Source of the DNA: Collinsella sp. AF20-14LB | Lineage (GTDB): Bacteria > Actinomycetota > Coriobacteriia > Coriobacteriales > Coriobacteriaceae | Assembly: GCF_003459505.1 (NCBI RefSeq) | Contig: NZ_QRWD01000009.1 | Coordinates: 31,660-95,659, forward strand | Reading direction: 5' to 3' | DNA length: 64,000 bases | Shown here: one piece after another, positions 15,854 through 24,476 of the stretch | Layout: every line of letters starts with the position of its first letter | Numbering within the stretch: the stretch's first letter is position 1 | The notes under the pieces: model-generated | Database searches by the model: none | Told to the model about the DNA's origin: nothing | The model's input: the letters and a program-made list of their open reading frames with translations, nothing else | Position numbers and translations under genes: made by a program

Positions 15854-16663
15854 CTAGCGGGCCTGCTTTACCTTAGCTGCTGCCTCGACAAACGACTTCC
15901 ACAGGTTAAAGTCGGTCTCGAGCGTTTGCCAGGTGTACTCGGGGTGCCATTGCACGCCCAGGCAGAACGGCTGGCCCTCGACCTCGATGCACTCGGGTAC
16001 GCCATCGGTTGCCTTGGCGACCAGGCGCGTGCTCTTGCCCAGGCGGTCGACGCAGCAGTGATGTGCCGAGTTGGTCTGGATGAGCCTGTGCCCGCCAACC
16101 GCGCGCTCCAGCAGCGAGCCCGGCACGACCTCGACGGGATGCACAGGGTCGTTGAGCACGTGGGTATGGCGCCACTGCGTGCGGCCCTCGCGCGCGCCCA
16201 GGCTCGGCACGTCCATGCACAGGGTGCCGCCGGTGGCGACATTGAGCAGCTGCGTGCCGCGGCAGGTGGTAAAGAGCGGCTTCTTGGCGCGAAGCACCTC
16301 GCTAACCAGCTTAAACTCAAAACGGTCGCGAATCTCGCAGCACAGCGTGGGGTCGTACGGACGCTCGTCGCCCCAGCGTTTGGGGTTGACGTCCGGGCCG
16401 CCGGGAATGGCGATGCCGTCGGCGATTTCCACGTAATGACGGATAACATCGATGTCTTCGGTAATAGACATCTGCAGCGGCAGGCCACCGGCGGCAAGGA
16501 TGGCATCGACAAAGACGCTTGCGATTTCCTCGTTGGGGGAGAGCGTCTCGCTTAAAAACGGCTTTGCCTCTTCCCAGCGTGGTGCGACCAGGATGAGCGG
16601 GCGGTCGGCGGGATCGACGTCGACGTGCGGAGTGTAGGACGATGAGGTGTGTGTTCCGATCAT
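15854..16663 (-). CDS. Gamma-glutamyl hydrolase, peptidase C26 (PuuD-like)
   Basis: A 269-residue class I glutamine-amidotransferase-fold hydrolase that cuts gamma-glutamyl bonds, as PuuD does with gamma-glutamyl-GABA. IPGGPDVNP is the family's oxyanion segment, the nucleophile is Cys134 in FTTCRGTQLLN, and the His/Glu pair is in GVQWHPEYTW. The gene is the last of an amino-acid ABC operon, 87 bases after the ATPase stop, so it may release glutamate or another amino acid from an imported gamma-glutamyl compound. The ribosome site is weak. Confidence 0.88.
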   Translation of the reverse strand: MIGTHTSSSYTPHVDVDPADRPLILVAPRWEEAKPFLSETLSPNEEIASVFVDAILAAGGLPLQMSITEDIDVIRHYVEIADGIAIPGGPDVNPKRWGDERPYDPTLCCEIRDRFEFKLVSEVLRAKKPLFTTCRGTQLLNVATGGTLCMDVPSLGAREGRTQWRHTHVLNDPVHPVEVVPGSLLERAVGGHRLIQTNSAHHCCVDRLGKSTRLVAKATDGVPECIEVEGQPFCLGVQWHPEYTWQTLETDFNLWKSFVEAAAKVKQAR

Positions 16664-16750
16664 GGGTGTGGCTTTCGAATCCGGGTGGACATGGCACAGG
16701 GGCGGCGCGGGACAGGTGCTCCAGATGAATTTGCCCGCGTGGCAATGGGG

Positions 16751-17515
<765 letters not shown>

Positions 17516-17551
17516 GGTGCTCGGCTCCTTATGACTCGAAATGGTAAAGCG

Positions 17552-18385
17552 TTAGCGGATGATGGCCGCGCCGGTCTTGTGCGAGACGTAGACAGCGGCC
17601 TTGTTGATCGCGACGTTGATGAGGATATAGATGACCGCGATCACCAGATAGACCGACACGAGCGCGTCGTAGTTGGTAATGAGCACGCGGGCATTTTGCA
17701 TGAGGTCGGGGTAGCTCACCACATAGGCGACGGTGGTGTCTTTGACGACGACCACGAGCTGCGAAATCAACGACGGAATGATAAACCGAATAGCCTGCGG
17801 CAATACGATTTTAAAGGTGATTTTAGCTTTGGAGAGGCCGAGCGCCTGGGCAGCCTCGACCTGGCCGCGCGGCACGGCGTTGACGCCGGCACGGAAGATC
17901 TCGGCCAGTACACCGGCTGCGGCGAGCGCGACGGGAAGCGTGAGCATCCAAAACGACGGCAGCGCGATCTTGTACTGGGGCAGCACCAAAAAGAAGAAGT
18001 AGATGAACAGCAGGCTCGGCACGCCGCGGAAGAAATCGGTGAGTACGCGGCAGACCAGCTGCAGCGGCTTAATGTCGCTGGTGCGACCGAGCATAAGGGC
18101 AAGGCCGAGCACCAGCGCGATGGCGCCGGCGGTGAGTGCGACTTTAACGGTGCCCTCAAAGCCGGCAAGCAGAAACTTCCAGGTGGTGAGGTGCGTAAAG
18201 AAATACCAATAGTGGACCGAAAGCTGACCGGTCACATAAAAGCGCTGCAGCACGAGGGCAACGAGTGCGACGACGGCAACCAGCGAGATGGCGGTGCCGA
18301 TGCGAATCTTGGCGCGCATCTTGGGGCCGGGAGCCTCGTAGAGCGCATCGCGCATGGTGAGCGCGGGAGAGGAGTGCTTGCTCAT
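17552..18385 (-). CDS. Polar amino-acid ABC transporter permease
   Basis: A 277-residue HisM/GluD-type permease with five membrane segments. The ATPase-coupling loop reads EIFRAGVNAVPRGQVEAAQALGLSKAKITFKIVLPQAIRF, the classic EAA motif. A cytoplasmic N-terminal tail of about 30 residues precedes the first helix. The start codon overlaps the stop of the other permease (ATGA), so the two are translationally coupled and form a heterodimer. Confidence 0.94.
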   Translation of the reverse strand: MSKHSSPALTMRDALYEAPGPKMRAKIRIGTAISLVAVVALVALVLQRFYVTGQLSVHYWYFFTHLTTWKFLLAGFEGTVKVALTAGAIALVLGLALMLGRTSDIKPLQLVCRVLTDFFRGVPSLLFIYFFFLVLPQYKIALPSFWMLTLPVALAAAGVLAEIFRAGVNAVPRGQVEAAQALGLSKAKITFKIVLPQAIRFIIPSLISQLVVVVKDTTVAYVVSYPDLMQNARVLITNYDALVSVYLVIAVIYILINVAINKAAVYVSHKTGAAIIR

Positions 18386-19041
18386 CGGAGGATCCTCACC
18401 TTCTTATCGATGTAGTTGCCAATGTGGCTCACCACAAACGCCGTGCCCAGGTAGCCGAGCGCCGAGATAAAGAACGCGGCGACGCCGCCGAGCGAGCGCG
18501 TGTTGATATAGCTCACCACGCCGGTGAGCTCCTGCGGTTTAAGCGGCACCTGACTGCCGAGCGCGGTGGTGAGCATGACGGCGATAAAAAGGTTGGTCAT
18601 GGGCAGCACGCTCGAGCGCAGTGCCTGCGGGATCACGATCTTGGCAAGGATGCGATTGAAGCTCATGCCCAGCGAGCGGGCGGCTTCCACCTGGCCGACG
18701 CCGACGGTGTTGATGCCGCTCATAAAGTTCTCGGAGCCAAAGGCCGAGCCCAGCAACACCGTGGCGACGATAACGCAGGTGCGGTAGGGCAGGACGACCT
18801 TGAGCGGCGGCAATGCGTAGACGACGATGATGAGCAACGCAATGCCGGGGATGTTACGGAAGACCTGGACATACAGGTCGCCAAAGACGCGCAGCGGCTT
18901 GAGCGGCGACACGCGCATCACGGTGACGGCGACGGCCAGCACCACGGCGATGGCAAACGACTCAAGCGTCATGCCCCAGGTTGCTAGCAGCGCGTCAATG
19001 TAGTTCTGGCCATAGAGCGACCAGAGCTCGGAGAGACTCAT
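18382..19041 (-). CDS. Polar amino-acid ABC transporter permease
   Basis: A 219-residue HisQ/GluC-type permease with the EAA loop SGINTVGVGQVEAARSLGMSFNRILAKIVIPQALR. It pairs with the downstream 277-residue permease. GGGAGGT precedes the start. A GC hairpin at 19066-19092 lies between it and the binding-protein gene and probably lowers its expression relative to that gene. Confidence 0.94.
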   Translation of the reverse strand: MSLSELWSLYGQNYIDALLATWGMTLESFAIAVVLAVAVTVMRVSPLKPLRVFGDLYVQVFRNIPGIALLIIVVYALPPLKVVLPYRTCVIVATVLLGSAFGSENFMSGINTVGVGQVEAARSLGMSFNRILAKIVIPQALRSSVLPMTNLFIAVMLTTALGSQVPLKPQELTGVVSYINTRSLGGVAAFFISALGYLGTAFVVSHIGNYIDKKVRILR

Positions 19042-19065
19042 GCGGACCTCCCGCCGATAAGGAAA

Positions 19066-19092
19066 GGGGCTCCCGTGTGTACGGAAGCCCCG
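19066..19092 (-). terminator. Intra-operon hairpin, probable attenuator
   Basis: On the minus strand GGGGCTTCCGT..ACGGGAGCCCC forms an 11-bp stem with a four-base loop, followed by TTTCC. It sits between the binding-protein gene and the first permease gene, the usual place for a leaky terminator that keeps the binding protein in excess. Confidence 0.75.
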
Positions 19093-19179
19093 ACAACTCA
19101 GTGAAGAAACAGTTTACCGCAATAAAGCGCATCATGCGTTTCCATATGGTTTCGTAGCGGCCGTTACTAGGCGCGTTGC

Positions 19180-20175
19180 CTAGGCGCCGATCTCGGGCAG
19201 CTCGGGAACATTGGTGTCACCCGTGCGGTCACCGATGCAGATCTGCCACAGCTCGGTCCAGGTGCCGTCGTCCTCAATCTTCTTAAGGAAGTCGTTAACG
19301 AAGGCGACGCCGTCGGAATCGAGCGGCAGGCCGATGCCATAGGGCTCCTTGCTGCCGAAGGGCTTGCCGGCGATCTTATACTTACCGGGCTCGCGGACTA
19401 GGGCGCTCTGCTGCATGTTGTTGTCGATGACGTAGGCGTCAACGCGACCCTGCTGGAGTGCCTGGCGGGCCTCCTCGTCGGTCTTGAACTCCTGCTGGCT
19501 GGCCTTGGGAGCGAGCTCCTCCAGGATGGCAGGGCCGTTGGAGCCGGACTGGACGGCGACGTTCTTGTCGGCCAGGTCGTCGACGCTCTTGATGTCGTCG
19601 TTGTCGGCGAGCACCAGGATGGCCTGCTGGGTGTAGTAGTAGGGACCGGCAAAGGAGACGAGCTTCTTGCGATCGTCAGTGATGGTGTAGGTGGCAAAGA
19701 CGGCGTCGACCTGGCCGTTCTGCAGGACGGACTCGCGCGTGTCCGAGGTCACCTGGGTGATCTCGACCTTGTTCTCGCCCAGAATGTAGTTGGACAGGAG
19801 CTGTGCGATACCGGCGTCGAAGCCGCGGGTCTGACCGTCCTTCTCGTTGAGGAGGGAGAAGAGCGTGGAGGTCTGGACGCCACCGATCGTAAAGACGCCG
19901 GCATCCTTGACGGCCGTAGCCCAGGTGCTGGCGGCGATGGCGTCGTCATCGGCCTTGGGGCCGTCGTTGACGAGCTTGTCGAATGCCTTGGCGTCGAGCG
20001 TGGCGGAAACCTCGGTATCCTCGGAGCTCTTGGAGGAACCGGCGGCGGAACCCTTGTCAGCCTCGGCGCTGGTGTCGGAGCAGCCGGCAAGACCAAGGCC
20101 GGCGACGGTTGCGAAGGTGGCGGCGACGAAGCCACGGCGGTCGAGAACGACCTGCTGGGAGAGGTTCTTGCTCAT
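19180..20175 (-). CDS. Amino-acid ABC transporter substrate-binding lipoprotein
   Basis: A 331-residue extracellular solute-binding protein of family 3 (SBP_bac_3). The signal peptide has a twin arginine (Arg13-Arg14) before a hydrophobic stretch, and a lipobox LAGC with Cys32 as the lipid site, so it is probably exported by Tat and anchored as a lipoprotein. A Ser/Ala/Glu linker follows. The domain contains FDAGIAQLLS, ATYTITDDRKKLVSFAGPYYYTQQAILV and DKNVAVQSGSNG, all typical of glutamate/glutamine binders. First gene of the five-gene uptake operon. Confidence 0.93.
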   Translation of the reverse strand: MSKNLSQQVVLDRRGFVAATFATVAGLGLAGCSDTSAEADKGSAAGSSKSSEDTEVSATLDAKAFDKLVNDGPKADDDAIAASTWATAVKDAGVFTIGGVQTSTLFSLLNEKDGQTRGFDAGIAQLLSNYILGENKVEITQVTSDTRESVLQNGQVDAVFATYTITDDRKKLVSFAGPYYYTQQAILVLADNDDIKSVDDLADKNVAVQSGSNGPAILEELAPKASQQEFKTDEEARQALQQGRVDAYVIDNNMQQSALVREPGKYKIAGKPFGSKEPYGIGLPLDSDGVAFVNDFLKKIEDDGTWTELWQICIGDRTGDTNVPELPEIGA

Positions 20176-20294
20176 GGTAGAACACCTTTCTCAATAAAAT
20201 CCCTAGCGGTTGAGTAGAGTTATACCCTATCCCGCTCAGACGGGTCAACACGAAATAACTCAGAAACATACTTACCTTATGGGTTATTCTACCT

Positions 20295-20322
20295 ACCATA
20301 AAGGGACAGGCACCTTTGTGGT
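20295..20322. repeat. GGGACAGGCACC palindrome (family F)
   Basis: ACCATAAAGG and CCTTTGTGGT enclose GACAGGCA. An almost identical copy is at 38557-38589. Confidence 0.8.
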
Positions 20323-20359
20323 GGTTCTTGCAGATGTGGTGGCCTGTCTCGCTGCTTTG

Positions 20360-20576
20360 TCTCAATCTGTAACAGTTAGACGAGGAAATGGGTTCTACCT
20401 GTTACAGATCGAGATTTTCTCTTCAGGGGGATTTGAATGTCTCGATCTGTAACAGTTAGACGGCCAAAAGGTCTCTATCTGTTACAGATTGAGACAAAGG
20501 TCAGGGGCAAAGACGGTTTGTCTAGATCTGTAACAGTTAGACGGGAATTCGGGCCATAGATGTTACAGATTGAGAT
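20360..20576. repeat. Three tandem TCTGTAACAG palindromes
   Basis: Units begin at 20360, 20440 and 20520, exactly 80 bases apart. Each starts with ATCTGTAACAGTTAGACG and ends with GTTACAGAT(T/C)GAGA, so its ends pair over 13-16 bases. Centres (about 20 bases) and the 23-25-base spacers between units differ. Only three units and no cas genes, so not a CRISPR array. Confidence 0.9.
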
Positions 20577-20595
20577 AATCGCGTCGCGAAAATAT

Positions 20596-20633
20596 AAACC
20601 TCCGCAGGGGTGCTTCCCTTGCGGAGGTTTTTT
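20596..20633. terminator. Terminator at the end of dxs
   Basis: AAACCTCCGCAGGG and CCCTTGCGGAGGTTT form a stem with T-runs on both strands; it ends at the dxs stop codon. Confidence 0.88.
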
Positions 20634-22413
20634 ACTCGTTGAGTAGCCTTACGGCTTCGGCGGCCATGTTCTCGACCGTCATGCCGTTCTGAGCGAGCAG
20701 CTCGTTGGGGTCGTAGCGGTCGGGGAAGCCCTTGGCGATGCCGAAGGTGCGCGTGCGCACGGGCGTGCAGGCCAAGTAGCACGCGACGCGTTCGCCCCAA
20801 CCGCCGTCCAAGATGCCGTCCTCGAGGGTGACGACAACGCGATGCTCAGCGGCAAGGCTGTCGAGGAACTCGCGGTCGAGCTCGGTTGCAAAGCGCGGGT
20901 TGACGAGTGTGGCCTCGATACCGTACTCGGCGGCCAAGCGGTTTGTCACGCGCTCGCCCAGCTCAAAGAAATCGCCAAGCGCGAGCACGGCCACGTCGCG
21001 TCCCTGGCGTACCACGTTGTAGCGCGCGACGCCGTAATCGTCGTCCTCGGCAGGCGCCAAGTCGGGGCGGCTTACCAAGCCAATGCCCGGCACGCGAATC
21101 GCCACGGGATGCTCGCGGTGGTCGAGCGACCAGCTCAGCATGGACAGGTATTCCTCCATGCAGGCCGGCGCTAGGTAGCGCATGTTGGGAAGAGCGCCCA
21201 GCATGGAAATATCGAAGAACGAAAGGTGCGTCTCGGACGTGGTGCCAAAGATTGACGCACCGAACACCAGGATGGTTGCGGGGGCGTCGTTGAGGCACAG
21301 GTCGTGCCACAGCTCGTCGTAGGCGCGCTGCAAAAACGTGCCGTACACACCAAAGACTGGCTTGGCGCCCGAGCGCGCAAGCGCGGTGGCAAAGGTCACG
21401 GCATGTTCCTCGGCAATGCCCACGTCGACAAACTGCTTGCCTGCCGCGGCGCGAAGCTCGGGTGTAAAGCCCATGATGTAGGGCGTGGCAGCCGTGATGC
21501 CCACAACCTGCGGATCGCGCTCGATGGCGGCGCTGAGCGCCTCGCCCGTAATGTCGGCATAGGTGCGCGGCGCAGGCTCGCTCGGATGGCCCGGGCAGAG
21601 CTTGCGCCCAGTCGCCATGTCAAACGGACCCACATGATGCCAGCGCTCGGGGTCGCTCTGGGCTGGCTCAAAGCCCTTGCCCTTTGCGGTGGAGACGTGC
21701 AGCACGATGGGATGATCGATATCGCGCAGCTCCTGCAGCGTGTCGACTAGGGCCAACACATCGTTGCCGGTGTCCAGATAGCGGTAGTCGAGCCCCATCG
21801 CGCGGAAAACGTTGCGCTCACAGGTGCCGTTGCTGGCGCGCAGCTCGGCCAGATTGCGATACAGGCCACCGTGGTTTTCGGCGATGGACTGGTCGTTATC
21901 GTTGACGATGATGATCAAGTTGCTGTCGAGTTCGGCGGCATTGTCGAGGCCCTCAAACGCCAAGCCGCCCGAAAGCGAGCCGTCGCCAATGATGGTAATG
22001 ACGTTGTACGTATCGCCCGCCAGGTCACGAGCGTGTGCCAGGCCGCAGCCCAGGCTCACCGACGTGGAGGTATGGCCCATGGCAAACAAGTCGTGCTCGG
22101 ACTCGTTGGGATTGGCAAAGCCAGAAGCCTCACCATAACGCTCCGGATCGATATAAGTGTACGCGCGCCCAGTCAGCGCCTTGTGGGCATAGGTCTGGTG
22201 CGAAACGTCAAAGACAATCTTGTCGATGGGGGAGTTAAACACGCGATGAAGCGCAACCGTAAGCTCAACGACGCCCAGGTTGGGGGCAACGTGCCCGCCG
22301 ACGGCGGCGGAGCTTTCGAGGATTGCCTGACGGATCTCGCCGCAGAGCAGCGGAAGCTCGGCGCGGTCGAGAGCCTTGACGTCCTCGGGCGTTGTCGTTT
22401 GCGTAAGCAGCAT
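20632..22413 (-). CDS. dxs: 1-deoxy-D-xylulose-5-phosphate synthase (short form)
   Basis: A 593-residue thiamine diphosphate enzyme joining pyruvate and glyceraldehyde 3-phosphate, the first step of MEP isoprenoid synthesis. The N-terminal domain has FDVSHQTYAHK, MGHTSTSVS and the cofactor motif GDGSLSGGLAFEGLDNA...NDNDQSI; the transketolase-like middle has DVGIAEEHAVTFATALA with the catalytic Glu; a transketolase C-terminal domain ends the protein. It is about 30 residues shorter than the E. coli enzyme and has GDGSLSGG in place of the usual GDGAITAG, marking a divergent clade also seen as second copies in some Firmicutes. Synthase activity is likely but a related acyloin-type reaction is not excluded. 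Confidence 0.85.
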   Translation of the reverse strand: MLLTQTTTPEDVKALDRAELPLLCGEIRQAILESSAAVGGHVAPNLGVVELTVALHRVFNSPIDKIVFDVSHQTYAHKALTGRAYTYIDPERYGEASGFANPNESEHDLFAMGHTSTSVSLGCGLAHARDLAGDTYNVITIIGDGSLSGGLAFEGLDNAAELDSNLIIIVNDNDQSIAENHGGLYRNLAELRASNGTCERNVFRAMGLDYRYLDTGNDVLALVDTLQELRDIDHPIVLHVSTAKGKGFEPAQSDPERWHHVGPFDMATGRKLCPGHPSEPAPRTYADITGEALSAAIERDPQVVGITAATPYIMGFTPELRAAAGKQFVDVGIAEEHAVTFATALARSGAKPVFGVYGTFLQRAYDELWHDLCLNDAPATILVFGASIFGTTSETHLSFFDISMLGALPNMRYLAPACMEEYLSMLSWSLDHREHPVAIRVPGIGLVSRPDLAPAEDDDYGVARYNVVRQGRDVAVLALGDFFELGERVTNRLAAEYGIEATLVNPRFATELDREFLDSLAAEHRVVVTLEDGILDGGWGERVACYLACTPVRTRTFGIAKGFPDRYDPNELLAQNGMTVENMAAEAVRLLNE

Positions 22414-22641
22414 CGTTGTTGGTTACTCCATGCGAATCGAGCGCCGGCGCTCCCTCGGCCGGCACAATTGCACAAAACAGTCTCGCACATTTTGGCGTTT
22501 GATATGTGACGGCGGCGCGGTAATTCGCCAACTGGCGGGGCAAAACGTTTTGTCTGATGCCATACTGGTAGATTCGATGATGATTTTATTCAATGCGTGC
22601 AGGCCGTGGCATGCCGCCGTGAGCCGCTGGAAGGAGGCAGC

Positions 22642-23199
22642 ATGTCTGATGCCGTTCGTGCCGAGAAAATCGCGCACGAGGTCGACGATGCCGCCCGTCA
22701 GCTGGCCCAGGCGGGCCGCTTGGACCTGACGCACGAGTTTATCCAGCATGGCGACGTGACGGTGTATGCGCATGTGATTTCGGTGGCACGGGCGAGCCTG
22801 TCCTTTGCCGAGTGCTTGGGCCGTGCTGGCATTTCGGTCGACCGTGCCTCGCTGTTGCGCGGGGCCCTGCTGCACGATTATTTTCTATATGATTGGCACG
22901 ACCCCGATCCGAGCCATCGACTGCACGGATTTCGGCATCCATTTTTTGCTCTGGCGCGTGCCGAGGAAGATTTTGAGCTGACGCCGCGCGAGCGGAATAT
23001 CATCGTGCGCCATATGTTTCCGCTGGTACCGGTTCCACCGACGTGTCGCGAGGCATGGATTGTGTGCCTGGCCGATAAATGGTGCGCTCTGTGCGAGACG
23101 GTCGCCGGCCGTCTGCCGCGCAAAGGCGGCGCGAACGATTTGAACGAGGGCTCGAGTGACGGCTCGAGCAAAGATTCGAGCGAAAAGAGGAGAGGGTAG
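22642..23199 (+). CDS. HD-domain phosphohydrolase
   Basis: A 185-residue protein with an HD-type metal site: the first histidine in VYAHVISVARAS, the HD pair in RGALLHDYFLYDWH, another histidine in HGFRHPFF, and a late ADKWCALCE aspartate. The family acts on phosphate esters or nucleotides; the substrate is unknown. The start at 22642 follows AAGGAGGCAGC. The C-terminus is a Ser/Lys/Glu-rich tail. Its stop is three bases before the next start, so both genes form one unit. Confidence 0.85.
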   Translation: MSDAVRAEKIAHEVDDAARQLAQAGRLDLTHEFIQHGDVTVYAHVISVARASLSFAECLGRAGISVDRASLLRGALLHDYFLYDWHDPDPSHRLHGFRHPFFALARAEEDFELTPRERNIIVRHMFPLVPVPPTCREAWIVCLADKWCALCETVAGRLPRKGGANDLNEGSSDGSSKDSSEKRRG

Positions 23200-23202
23200 A
23201 CG

Positions 23203-24222
23203 GTGGAAACCGCGATCGACATGGCATTTGACGGCGCGACGCTTGCCGCCTGTCCGCTCTCGGCGCTGGTGCTCTCGTTTGCCTTCTACGGTTTTTGCGG
23301 CTGGGTGTGGGAGTCGACAGTCTGCGCCATGCTCAACCACGGACGCTTTGCCAACAGCGGTTTTTTGCTGGGGCCGTGCTGCCCTATCTATGGTGTGGGC
23401 GGCATAGCCTGCTGGCTTTTGCTGCGCGGGATTCCGGATGCCTCGAGCCAGTTTGTTGCCGCGGCGCTCGTATGCAGCTTGATTGAGTACAGCGTAGGCG
23501 TGTTGTTGGAAAAAACAACAGGCGCGCGCTTTTGGGATTACTCGCACCTGCCGTTTAACCTGCACGGACGCATCTGTCTGTACTGGGCCTGCGCGTTTGG
23601 CCTGGGTGCGCTGTGTATTTGTCGTTTAGTGGAGCCGGCGGTGTTGGGGCTGCTTGGCCATCTGCCGGTGCTGATTGTGCGGCTGTCCGCCTTTATCGTC
23701 GCGGTCTCGATGATGGTTGACGCGGTGTGCTCGTTGGCGAGCTGGCGGCGTCTGTCCGATCAGCTGGAGCGCGTGCGCGCCGACCTTGCCGACCGCATCA
23801 ACGAGTCGCTTGCCGATGCCTCGGACTCAATGCTCGAGCGCATTCCCGAATCGACGATTGACTCGGTGACACAGACGCACATCCGCAGCCGTGCCGTTAA
23901 CGCGTGGCTGGCCGAGCTGGGTGACGCCGCGCTCGATGCCCTGCGCGAGAAGGCTTCGATGCCGACGTTTATCGCGGATGGCGCTCGCGGCCTGGCACTC
24001 GCTGCCCGCCGCGTGGCCGATGCCGCGCCGAGTATGCCGCGTCCGTCGCTCAGTCGTCGCCTTGCCGGCAAGCGCATGAGCCGTCCGGTGCCGAGTGTGT
24101 CACTCAGCCGCCGCGACCTACGCTTCTTCAATGCCTTTCCGCGTCTGCGCATCAATCGCTATGAAGGTGTCATTCGAGCTACCGACCTCCGCGACCGAGC
24201 CCGCGAGCTGTTCCGGCGCTAG
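23203..24222 (+). CDS. CmpB-type membrane protein (putative ABC-transporter type IV)
   Basis: A 339-residue protein. The N-terminal half has five hydrophobic segments and the family signature GFCGWVWES...NSGFLLGPCCPIYG..., then SLIEYSVGVLLEKTTGARFWDYS, matching the CmpB domain (PF06541). The C-terminal 150 residues are soluble and rich in Arg/Ala. It begins with GTG three bases after the HD gene stop, preceded by GAGGAGAGGG. Despite the family name, transport has not been shown for this family. Confidence 0.85.
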   Translation: METAIDMAFDGATLAACPLSALVLSFAFYGFCGWVWESTVCAMLNHGRFANSGFLLGPCCPIYGVGGIACWLLLRGIPDASSQFVAAALVCSLIEYSVGVLLEKTTGARFWDYSHLPFNLHGRICLYWACAFGLGALCICRLVEPAVLGLLGHLPVLIVRLSAFIVAVSMMVDAVCSLASWRRLSDQLERVRADLADRINESLADASDSMLERIPESTIDSVTQTHIRSRAVNAWLAELGDAALDALREKASMPTFIADGARGLALAARRVADAAPSMPRPSLSRRLAGKRMSRPVPSVSLSRRDLRFFNAFPRLRINRYEGVIRATDLRDRARELFRR

Positions 24223-24299
24223 CTGGGACGGGCGCGCTCACGGCTCCCTTGCTTGCGTATTTCCCGTTCGTTTCGCGCCCGTTGCCGCGCCGTTTCCAA

Positions 24300-24395
24300 G
24301 ATTGCGGCACCGTTGGAGATGGCACGATCTGGGTCGAGCCGGTCGAAGAAGTCATCCGCATCCGCACCGGCGAGCACGGCTCCGCCGCGGTGTAG
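24300..24395 (+). pseudogene. Remnant of a P-II nitrogen regulator gene (C-terminal end)
   Basis: An open frame ending in TAG at 24393-24395 reads DCGTVGDGTIWVEPVEEVI and then RIRTGEHGSAAV. This matches the last 30 or so residues of GlnB/GlnK, whose ends read TGKIGDGKIFV...VIRIRTGE. No start codon or N-terminal two thirds (T-loop, Tyr51) exist upstream, because the previous gene ends 77 bases before. It is a decayed fragment, kept only by its recognisable C-terminal signature. Confidence 0.75.
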
Positions 24396-24411
24396 GACAA
24401 TCTTTCGCCTG

Positions 24412-24441
24412 ACGGGCGTGCCTCTCTTGGGGCACGCCCGT
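24412..24441. terminator. GC hairpin before the HAD gene
   Basis: ACGGGCGTGCC and GGCACGCCCGT pair perfectly around about eight bases and are followed by TCTCGTCT. It may end transcription of the HD-CmpB unit. Confidence 0.6.
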
Positions 24442-24476
24442 TCTCGTCTACAATATCGTGCAGACGAAGGAGAGGC

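Larger units (their letters stand above)
20176..20631. other. ORF-free stretch of 456 bases full of palindromes
   Basis: Contains the upstream region of the ABC operon, one GGGACAG-type palindrome (20295-20322), three tandem TCTGTAACAG palindromes at an 80-base period (20360-20576) and a terminator (20596-20633). No gene is apparent. Confidence 0.8.

Noticed and set aside
20360-20576. CRISPR-like repeat array
   Set aside because: Only three units, each itself an inverted repeat with a variable centre, and no cas genes nearby.
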